Of a stretch of DNA of 64,000 nt, positions 17,448-26,500 are shown in pieces (positions within the stretch are counted from its first letter, which is position 1; the number at the start of each line of letters is the position of its first letter). Below the pieces are notes generated by a model that saw only the letters and a program-made list of their open reading frames with translations, made no database searches and had not been told where the DNA came from. This stretch comes from Cytophagaceae bacterium (lineage in GTDB: Bacteria > Bacteroidota > Bacteroidia > Cytophagales > Cytophagaceae): positions 9,180-73,179 of the forward strand of contig JAGKWN010000005.1 of assembly GCA_021151805.1 (NCBI GenBank), given 5' to 3'. Made by a program: the position numbers and the translations under genes.

Positions 17448-18696
17448 AATACAGGCATCTATCATTTTTCTTTCGCTGGCATCTATGGTGCTTGTGCTGG
17501 GCAGCTGCCGCAAGGAAAAGATCAAACCTGAACAAGCAAACAGTTTTATAAAATATTACGGCAAGGGTGGAACCCAGAAAGCCGGCAACGTAGCGCTTAC
17601 GCCCGACGGCGGTTACATTCTGGTAGGCACAACGGATTCATACGGCAACGGTAAGGATATCCTGGTGGTTAAGACAGACCAGTATGGGAACGAGCAATGG
17701 AGCAAGGTACTAGGCGGTGCGGGCGATGATGAGGGGCAATATGTTTTAGTAACTAAAAACGGAGATTATGTTATTGCCGGATCAAAAACGGATGTTTCTA
17801 ATTCTAAAACCAATGCATCTCTTATCAAAATGAATGCCGGAGGAAGTATTTTATTTGATTCATTATATGGAGATAAAAACTATAATGAAAAGTTTAATAA
17901 AGTACAGGAAACTTTAGACGGTGGTTTTATTGCGGTAGGGCAAACAGATAAAGTTAATCCTACGAAACCTGAAGGAACATCTACAGATGATAAATTAGAC
18001 ATGCTATTGTTAAAAATAAATACTAATGGTTTAAAAGATTGGGATGTAGTCATTGGTATTAAATATTCTGATATAGGCACTGCTGTTCAACAATATGATG
18101 ATGATGAATTTGCGACAACAGCGACAAGTACCAGTTCAACAAATTCAGATATTCAGATAACACGAGGCAGGATTCAGATTGTAAATAATAAAGCTGATTA
18201 CACAGCTGTAGCGAATCAGAATAAATCATCTTTAAATAAAGATGTACTCACAGCAGTTGATTTGATATATGAAACCGGCAATGCTTTTTATATAATAGGG
18301 AGCACCGGAAATAATGAAGAAATTTATCTGCTTAAACTGGATAACAACGGGGTTCAGGTATCTGATGGTTTTGCAGCATTCGGAACTTCAGGTAAAGATA
18401 TTGCAGCAGCATTCCAGCGTACATCAGATGAAGGATTTATTATTACAGGTTCTACAACAGCTACATCATCGAATGATGAAACAACAGATGTATTATTAAT
18501 TAAAACAGATGCTGTAGGTAAACCAATCTGGATAAAACAGTTTGGTGGGACGGGAAATGATACAGGGACAGGTGTACAGATTACTTCTGATGGAGGTTAT
18601 ATCGTATCAGCATCAATTGCATTCGGTGGAAATGCCACAGGCGCAAATACCGTCATGTCTTTGATACATGTAGATTCTAACGGAGAGTTGAAATAA
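17437..18696 (+). CDS. Lipoprotein with beta-propeller-like repeats
   Basis: The 419-residue protein has a lipoprotein signal (LVLGSC, lipidated Cys24). It then carries repeats of the form GGxGDDxxxxVxxTxDGGYIxxGxT, for example TPDGGYILVGTTDSYGNGKDI and TSDGGYIVSASIAFGGN, typical of bacterial propeller lipoproteins. It is probably surface or periplasm exposed. The start overlaps the barrel gene by 11 bp. G+C falls abruptly within the gene near 17745: hand counts are 30/60 and 28/60 in the 60-base blocks at 17641 and 17701, then 21/60 and 17/60 at 17761 and 17821. The 3' part may be a recombined segment. Confidence 0.72.
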   Translation: MKNRIQASIIFLSLASMVLVLGSCRKEKIKPEQANSFIKYYGKGGTQKAGNVALTPDGGYILVGTTDSYGNGKDILVVKTDQYGNEQWSKVLGGAGDDEGQYVLVTKNGDYVIAGSKTDVSNSKTNASLIKMNAGGSILFDSLYGDKNYNEKFNKVQETLDGGFIAVGQTDKVNPTKPEGTSTDDKLDMLLLKINTNGLKDWDVVIGIKYSDIGTAVQQYDDDEFATTATSTSSTNSDIQITRGRIQIVNNKADYTAVANQNKSSLNKDVLTAVDLIYETGNAFYIIGSTGNNEEIYLLKLDNNGVQVSDGFAAFGTSGKDIAAAFQRTSDEGFIITGSTTATSSNDETTDVLLIKTDAVGKPIWIKQFGGTGNDTGTGVQITSDGGYIVSASIAFGGNATGANTVMSLIHVDSNGELK

Positions 18697-18754
18697 TAAA
18701 ACTAGAATTGATTATAAAATGAATATTGTGTTTTTGGGTAAACAAATAAATCAA

Positions 18755-21700
18755 ATGAAAAACATCGTTTTAGCAATTGCTGTGTTGTTTTCCGTGCATA
18801 CTATACAAGCTCAGGTTATAGTTACATCTGGGGGAAATGTAGATATGTGTGTAGGTGGTGCGTATAAGACAATACCGGACTTTAAAGTTGCAGAGAAGGT
18901 TAATACAGATTTTAATGCATCAACAAGTTTACAGACATATGAATTAAGTGCGCCGAACAATTTTGAATTTAATCCTGGGGTAGGCGGTGTTGCAACACCT
19001 GCAAGTACAGATATTTCCTTTGCGTATCTGAATGTAACAGCAAACAAAATCACCTTGAATTATTTTTTAAATGCTACCGCAAAAAAAGACAGCTTTATTT
19101 TTCAGAATATTCAGGTTAGGGCAGTTGGAACAAATTCTTCAAACGATCTTCGCTTTACAGGAGGTACTGCTTCTCAAAATCAAAATAATACAAATCAATA
19201 TGTACATGCACATTTAAACAGTACACAGCTTAATGTGACTTTAAATTTAGGATCGTTGAGTAACTTATGTATTAATGCAGGAGATAAAACATTAAATGGA
19301 GGAAATCCAGGTGGAGGAACTTATAGCGGAACTGGTGTTACAGGAAATACATTTAGTCCGACTGCTGCCACTGTTGGTACATACACTATTACATATACTG
19401 TGTTTCAAAGTGGTTGTACTATGTCCGCAACGGGAACAATCAAAGTAAATCCTAAACCGTCAGTAACATTTTTTGGCTTAGATAATACTTATTGTTCGAA
19501 CGGCCCAGATGATGAATTGACAGGATTTCCTGCCGGAGGTACCTTTTCAGGTAGTCAGGCAATTAGCGGAAATGTTTTTAGACCATATGCTCCTTCAGTT
19601 GGAAATAAAAACATTACTTACTCTTATACTGATGCTAATGGCTGTTCTGATTCATATACACTTCCTACAACTATTTTGCAAGCTCCAAGTGTAACAATTT
19701 CGCTTAATCCTAATAAAACTAATTTTTCACAATCAGAAAATCCGGTAACAATTGATGGTACTCAATCTGATCCAAACACTGGAGGTACAATTACAGTTAC
19801 TGGAAATGGAGTAAGTACTGTTAGTGGTGTGAGTAAGTTTTATCCAAATTTAGTTGGGGCGGGTTCAATGACTATCACAAGAACTCTCGTAGCTCCTAAT
19901 GGTTGTAGTGCAGAAGCAAAGAAAACAGTTGTTGTATCAGCATCTAACGGGACGGTTATTTCTAATTTAGGAAATCAATATTGTATAAATGATGCTGCTG
20001 TTACAGTCAGCTCTAACAATAAGCCTGCAAGTTTTTCTGGGCCGGGAATTAGTAATGTTGACTTTATAAATGGTACTGCAACGTTTACTCCATCTATAGC
20101 ATATCCTTCAATTACTTCAGCTCAACCTTACGTAGAAATAGAGCTATTATACGTAGATGGCAATGGCGTTGTTGATAAAGTTAAACAACAAGTTTTTATT
20201 TACGCTCTTCCTGAAGTTACTTTATATGGTGCTCCTAATATACAAACTAAATATTGTAGCTCAGATCCTCAGGTTCAAATGTTGGCTTTTCCTACAGGAG
20301 GTACATTTGGTATAAATGGAACTGGTGGAATTAGCGGTTCAATCTTTACTCCTGCCAATGCATCTAAAGGAATCAATTTAACAATAACATATACATATAC
20401 TGACGTTAATGGGTGTACAAATACTTCCAGTGTTCCTACTAGAGTAGAGCAAACACCTACAAATGTTAGCTTTACAGGCTTGTCTTCAAAATATTGCGAG
20501 AATGGCGCTATTTCGACTTTAACTGGATTCCCCGATACTACAGGAGTGTTCTCAGGAAATGGAGTAAATGGAAATAAATTTGATCCTAAAATAGCCGAAA
20601 CGTATAATACCTCAACAAATATTGTACAAACAATATCATACAAATGGACAGACCCAGTTACATTATGTAGTAATACAAGCAGCCAAGATGTGGAAATTAA
20701 TAAAAAGCCTCAAGTATCTTTAAATGGGTTAAACTCGAAAGGCGAATATTGTTTTGGCGATGGAGATATTTCGTTAAATGGGTTTCCTAGTGGTGGTACT
20801 ATAGTCATGACAACAATTGGTTCAACAATTGATAACGGTTTAACTTTTGTCACTACTCCAACTAATATATTTAAACCTTCAAAAGCAAATGCTGGAAGCT
20901 ATAATTTAACATATACGTATGTTCAACCAATAACTACCTGTTCAAACCAGGATACAAAAACAATTGTTGTTCACAAACTTCCTACTGTAAGCTTTACAGG
21001 ATTAAATACTCAATATTGCGATAAAGATGCGCCTACAACGTTAACTGGTAATCCTGAAGCTACATCAGGATTAACAACTGGAACGTTTTCCGGTTCAATA
21101 GGAATTGCTGGGAATAGCAGCTTTATTCCTAATCTTGCAGGAGTAGGCGAACATAATATAAAATATACATTCATAGATGAAAATGGTTGTATAAATAGTG
21201 CTACTAAGACTTCAATTGTATATGGTAAACCAGTGCCTTATTTTAAATTATCATCAGTTTGTGAAGGTGATACAATTCATTTTAGAGATTCTAGTTCTAC
21301 AGTAGACGCAGTATCAACAGCAATGAGTATGATTAATCAATGGAATTGGCAAATAGATAATACTACATTTAATAAGGAATATGTTGATACAACTCTTAAA
21401 CAAGGGAATCATATAATTATTTATAATGTCACTACCTCTGCAGGATGCACATCTAGTATTTCTAAACCTATATATATCGGACCTTATCCAATTATGGGAT
21501 TTTCTTGGGATAACGTTTGTAATGCAGATAATACAGAGTTTGATAATTCTACATATATGCCTGATGGCTCTTCGGGATGGATTGATACAATTCGTTGGAC
21601 TTTTGGCGATGGGGGATTTAAAAATTATAAGGCGAATAACAATAATCCTTCTATAGATTATTGGAATGTAAATCATACATATCCTACCTATGGAATATAT

Positions 21701-23338
21701 AATGTAACTCAAACTGCGATTACTAATCTTAACTGTAAAGCTATTGATTCTCAAAAAGTCTATATTTTACCTTCTGAGGTAGTTACACCTTCTCATCCAT
21801 ATTCTAACGATTTTGAGTCCGATGAAGGCGGTTGGGTTTCAAGTGCTATCTATGATGATATTTCTACCTGGAAATGGGGAATAGCAAACAAGTCTGTAAT
21901 TAATACTGTTTCCGAAAACGACCACGTCTGGGTAACCGGTTTAACAGGCGCAAACAAGCCAGATGAAGTTTCTTATGTCTATAGCCCATGTTTTAACTTG
22001 GCGTCCTTGACTAAACCAATGATTAGAATGAATATCTGGAGGGGGATGGATACAATATCAAATTATAGTGGTGCTGTTTTACAATATTCTGCTGATGGTG
22101 TTATATGGAGAAAAGTCGGTGATAAAAGTGGAGAAGGTATAAATTGGTATAACAATACAGGAAACATTAACTCTAAACCCAATGGAAATTTTGAAGTAAA
22201 TCAGGATGGCTGGACAGGTATGGATAGTTTGGGGTGGGATAATGCCAGACACGTACTTGATACGGTAATTTCTGCAGCTGGGACAAATAATTTAAGATTT
22301 CGTATTGCTTTTGCTGCATCCAGTACTCCTTATAATGGCTTTGCTTTCGATGATGTATGGATTGGCGAACGAAGTAAATTTGTATTAACAGAACATTTTA
22401 CAAGTAATTCATCTATTCCAGCTATTTCTGAAAATAGCTACATTAACGGAAAGACAAATTTAAATATTAAAGACATGGCACAATTACAATATCATACAGG
22501 TTTTGCAGGGCCCGATCAGTTATTCAGTAGAAATGTTTCAGATCCGGGTGCCAGGGCTTTGTATTATGGTATTTCACAGGTGCCAGCGTCAACACTTGAT
22601 GGATCATATTATAATGGAAGTACACGAGGTGTTGACGATCGTAGAATCAGGTCAAGGGTATTGGAAGATCCTCAATTCAGCGTAGATATTCAGCCAGATT
22701 TATTTGATCCTGCTTCACAGAATATATCAGGGAGCGTTATTGTTGAAAGTAAAATTCCGGTTTCTAATAACGTTACTGTACAGATTGCTATCCTCGAAAG
22801 ATATGTTAATAACGTACAGGGGCAGAATAATGAAACAAGCTACCAATGGGTGCATGCTAAATTTTTACCTGATGCTGCAGGGAAAAGCTTTGGGCCGAAT
22901 TGGTCTGTAGGCCATACTGAAACTTTACCATTCAGTTGGGATTTCAATGCATCGACGGTTTATAATCCCGATAAAATTGCTGTGATAGCTTTTGTGCAGG
23001 ATAATGTTACAAAGGAAATTTATCAGGCAGCTTACAAAGGTGTAGGTGCTACAGTCACAACAGGAGTGTTTGATCCTGCAGAAGCAACATCAACTGTTTC
23101 ATTGTATCCGAATCCTGCTGATGATATTACTACAGTTGTATTGAATGGAAAGCTTTCAGGGAAATATAATTGGTTAGTGATAGATGAAATCGGAAGGATA
23201 GTAGATGAAGGAGTTCTTACTGATGGTGTAGATGGCTTTACTATTAAAACTCAAAACTATACTAATGGTTTTTATACCCTGCGTTTAAGCAATAATAACA
23301 GCGGAGTAAAGACACAGAAGTTTGTGGTGATACATTAA
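18755..23338 (+). CDS. Giant T9SS cargo protein with Ig/PKD repeats and an Omp28-like region
   Basis: The protein is 1527 residues from the ATG at 18755, where the signal peptide MKNIVLAIAVLFSVHTIQAQ begins. An ATG 36 bp upstream is in frame but would delay the signal. About seven repeats carry a YC start, a GTFSG..GN.F.P core and ITYTYTD.NGC. A PKD-like unit (IRWTFGDGG) and a MAM-like region (SPCFNLASLTKP) follow. The region about 1200-1440 (LYYGISQVPASTLDGSYY) resembles Omp28-related proteins. The C-terminus is a type A sorting domain (SLYPNPADDITTVVLN to KFVVIH). T9SS export to the surface is well supported; adhesion is inference. The repeat half is AT-rich, while 21.9-23.0 kb is not. Confidence 0.85.
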   Translation: MKNIVLAIAVLFSVHTIQAQVIVTSGGNVDMCVGGAYKTIPDFKVAEKVNTDFNASTSLQTYELSAPNNFEFNPGVGGVATPASTDISFAYLNVTANKITLNYFLNATAKKDSFIFQNIQVRAVGTNSSNDLRFTGGTASQNQNNTNQYVHAHLNSTQLNVTLNLGSLSNLCINAGDKTLNGGNPGGGTYSGTGVTGNTFSPTAATVGTYTITYTVFQSGCTMSATGTIKVNPKPSVTFFGLDNTYCSNGPDDELTGFPAGGTFSGSQAISGNVFRPYAPSVGNKNITYSYTDANGCSDSYTLPTTILQAPSVTISLNPNKTNFSQSENPVTIDGTQSDPNTGGTITVTGNGVSTVSGVSKFYPNLVGAGSMTITRTLVAPNGCSAEAKKTVVVSASNGTVISNLGNQYCINDAAVTVSSNNKPASFSGPGISNVDFINGTATFTPSIAYPSITSAQPYVEIELLYVDGNGVVDKVKQQVFIYALPEVTLYGAPNIQTKYCSSDPQVQMLAFPTGGTFGINGTGGISGSIFTPANASKGINLTITYTYTDVNGCTNTSSVPTRVEQTPTNVSFTGLSSKYCENGAISTLTGFPDTTGVFSGNGVNGNKFDPKIAETYNTSTNIVQTISYKWTDPVTLCSNTSSQDVEINKKPQVSLNGLNSKGEYCFGDGDISLNGFPSGGTIVMTTIGSTIDNGLTFVTTPTNIFKPSKANAGSYNLTYTYVQPITTCSNQDTKTIVVHKLPTVSFTGLNTQYCDKDAPTTLTGNPEATSGLTTGTFSGSIGIAGNSSFIPNLAGVGEHNIKYTFIDENGCINSATKTSIVYGKPVPYFKLSSVCEGDTIHFRDSSSTVDAVSTAMSMINQWNWQIDNTTFNKEYVDTTLKQGNHIIIYNVTTSAGCTSSISKPIYIGPYPIMGFSWDNVCNADNTEFDNSTYMPDGSSGWIDTIRWTFGDGGFKNYKANNNNPSIDYWNVNHTYPTYGIYNVTQTAITNLNCKAIDSQKVYILPSEVVTPSHPYSNDFESDEGGWVSSAIYDDISTWKWGIANKSVINTVSENDHVWVTGLTGANKPDEVSYVYSPCFNLASLTKPMIRMNIWRGMDTISNYSGAVLQYSADGVIWRKVGDKSGEGINWYNNTGNINSKPNGNFEVNQDGWTGMDSLGWDNARHVLDTVISAAGTNNLRFRIAFAASSTPYNGFAFDDVWIGERSKFVLTEHFTSNSSIPAISENSYINGKTNLNIKDMAQLQYHTGFAGPDQLFSRNVSDPGARALYYGISQVPASTLDGSYYNGSTRGVDDRRIRSRVLEDPQFSVDIQPDLFDPASQNISGSVIVESKIPVSNNVTVQIAILERYVNNVQGQNNETSYQWVHAKFLPDAAGKSFGPNWSVGHTETLPFSWDFNASTVYNPDKIAVIAFVQDNVTKEIYQAAYKGVGATVTTGVFDPAEATSTVSLYPNPADDITTVVLNGKLSGKYNWLVIDEIGRIVDEGVLTDGVDGFTIKTQNYTNGFYTLRLSNNNSGVKTQKFVVIH

Positions 23339-23342
23339 TATA

Positions 23343-23373
23343 ATTATGAATTATGAGTTATAAATTATGAATT
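23343..23373. repeat. (ATTATRA)n heptad repeat
   Basis: Four to five heptads begin directly after the stop codon of the first giant cargo gene, in the same arrangement as after gcvP. Confidence 0.8.
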
Positions 23374-23383
23374 TATAACTAGT

Positions 23384-23448
23384 AACCTCCAGAGTTTTAC
23401 ATTAAACGGGAATTATCCTTTAAAGTGTCTAACCTTGGAGGTTTTTGT
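23384..23448 (+). terminator. Possible terminator after the first giant cargo gene
   Basis: AACCTCCA (23384-23391) can pair with TGGAGGTT (23436-23443), followed by T-rich sequence. The 44-nt loop makes it weak as a simple terminator. Confidence 0.45.
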
Positions 23449-23595
23449 TTCTATGATTTATTCAATTCTTTCTTAATATTGTTACTTACTAATGTGTAAT
23501 AATATACTTATTTTTGAAACGATGGATTTACAGGATTTTTAGTTCCTTAATTTTATCAAGTATTATTTTATTATTTGTTTTAAAATCTTTTAACT

Positions 23596-26500
23596 ATGCT
23601 TCGTACAATCAGCTGCTTTGTATCACTTGTGATAAGTGTATGTATGTTTTCGTATCAATCTTTTGGGCAATTGCCTTCGGCAACATTGAGTGGTGGTGGA
23701 ACTATTTGTGCAGGCATGTCAACAAATCTCACGATTACATTTACAGGAACAGCCCCTTGGGGGTTAGCTTACTTTGCAGGGCATCAGTTGTATGAATTAG
23801 CTGGAATAACTCAATCTCCATACATATTTACTGTATCTCCAAGTGTTAGTACAAGCTATTATCTATCCGACATGTCAGATAAGAATGGTAGAGGTACAGT
23901 GAATGGTCAAATAGACATTTTAGTTAATCAAGGGAAAGAACTTCCTGGTCCAAGTACAATTCAAATTACAGGACCTAACCCAATATATTGTCCCTCAGGT
24001 CAAACTATATTGACAGCACCTTCTGGTTATAGTTATTATAAATGGATGAAAGGGGCTGAAAATGGTTTAGTTTCGCTTCCAGATCAACATTCGCAAACAT
24101 TGAATATTTCAAATCAGCAAGCAGGTTCTTATTCATATATGGTAAGTTCTATGGATGCTAGTTGTAATAGCATAATATCAACTCCAGTTATGATAAGTGC
24201 TACGGAAGCATTTTCCAAACCTATCATTACTGGAAATAATTTTATTCAATGTGGAAATCCTCAAAGCAATGTATTAACAACTGCAGCAGGATTTGTAAAT
24301 TATGAATGGAGGTTGAATGATATTATAAAACAGACTGGGGCTTTGAATACCATTGATGCCAAATTGTTTGGAAGTGGCAATTATACAGTGAGGGTTTTAA
24401 CGAGCAATGGCTGTTCAAATGTGTCAGTCCCTTTTTTAGTAAGTCAATTGGAAGCTTTTCCTAAGCCAGTTATTCAACCAAATTCTGGATCTGGTATCTA
24501 TTATGTGCGTTGTAAAAATGGGAATAATATCCTAACTGCTCCTGCAGGGTTTGTTAAGTATGAATGGAAAGTAAATAATACTATAAAACAAACGGGATCA
24601 TCGAATACTATTGATGCAAATCTATTTCCAAATGGAGATTACTCGGTAACTGTATATGATATAAATGGATGTTCCAGTTCATCTGATAATTATTTAGTTA
24701 ATTTAAAGCCTCCCGGAACTCCTCCAATTTTAAACACATTGCCTTCTCGTGTAATATGTCCAGGCACTCCTGTAATTATTTTTGCTGATGGATATACCTC
24801 TTATCAATGGAATACAAGTGCAACAACGGATCAAATTAGCGTAACTCAACCAGGAACTTATTCTGTAACGGTGACAGATATTTCTGGTTGTGTAAATACC
24901 GGTTCTATAACAATAACACAACCCTCTACGAATATAAATCTTATCATTGCTTCAGATACACCACTTATTCAATGCAAATCAGGATATGCTAATCCAGTAG
25001 TTACGTTGACTTCAACATTTAATGATTATAATTATTTACCTATATGGATGAAAGATGGGCAACAATTTTCGGGTGGGTCTGTTCTTACTACTTCTATTTC
25101 AGGAGATTATACATTAAAAGTTATACCTTTTAACATAGTTCCAACAGTTTGTTATACAAATTCTAATACCATTAGCGTACGAATTACAAATCCGCCAGTA
25201 CCTGATGCAAAATATAGTTGTGGTAGTCTTACTTCCTATATTCATTCAGTTACTGGAGCCAATCCTGGCCAAATTTATAAATGGTATATAAATAATTCTA
25301 CTGCAACTCCCTTATACACATCAACAGGAAGTACCGATAATACATATACATCTAGTAATAGTAGTTTATATGTTTCAATCTATGATCCAATAAATGGATG
25401 CGAAACCCAAAGATCGAATAGCTATTATCAAATTGATCCTCTAAAATTATCAGATTCATGGTTCAATATCTGTGAGAATAAACCTTTGACAATACATGCA
25501 TCAGGTGCAGCAAGTAATTCAACGTATTTATGGTACTCTACTCCTACAGGTGGTACCCCATTGATTACTAACACTGCATCTTCATATACAATACCTTCTA
25601 TTACATCTGATCAGGTATATTATGTAGATGCAATAAGTTCAAAAGGATGTAAAACGACACAAAGAGCAACTATTAATGCCTATTTTGTTAAACCACCAAT
25701 TATTTCTGTTCCTCCTATTATATGTTCTGGAAGTAATGTGACGATTACTGCTTCCAATATAAACTTAACAGGTTCGACTATTTGGTATAATTCTCCTGAA
25801 ACAACATCGATGTTAGCAATTGGAAGCCAACTTAATCTTACAAATGTTTTCAACAATCAGAAATATTATGCTTCATTTCGCGCACAACTTAGTTCTGACG
25901 ATGGTAGTTATTGTGAGACAGCAAGGACAGCAATAGATATTAATATTGTTGCGCCACCAGTAGCTACGTTTTCATTTACAGCTAAATGTGATCAATCAGC
26001 GCTATTAACATATACCGGTAATGCATTAACAAATGCAACTTATCAATGGAATTTTGGAGATGGAACGATTATATCGGGAAGTAGTTCAGGCCCATATGTT
26101 ATACGATGGACAACACCAGGATGGAAAAGTATTTATTTATCTGTAACTAATCCAAATGGCTGTTCTCAGACCTATTCTCAGGTATACAACATTCCTGCTG
26201 CACCTGTGCCATTACCATTTTTTTCATTAGCTACTACAACTTATTGCCAGAATACAACACCAATTGCATTGACTGGTTCTCCAGCTGGCGGAGTCTTTAC
26301 TGGATCAGGTATCAGTGGCACAACTTATACACCATCAACAGCAGGTACAAGCACAATTACTTATTCATACACCAATCCTACAGATGCCTGTGTATACACA
26401 ACTGTAAAAAATGTTACCGTCAATCCACTCCCTACTGTCAGCATCATCGGCTTAAATACTTCTTACTGCCAGTCTTCAACAGGCGTTCCGGTAACTGTTA

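Noticed and set aside
23514..23795. 93-residue ORF overlapping the start of the second giant gene
   Set aside because: It has no support beyond being open and lies mostly in another frame of the signal-peptide region.
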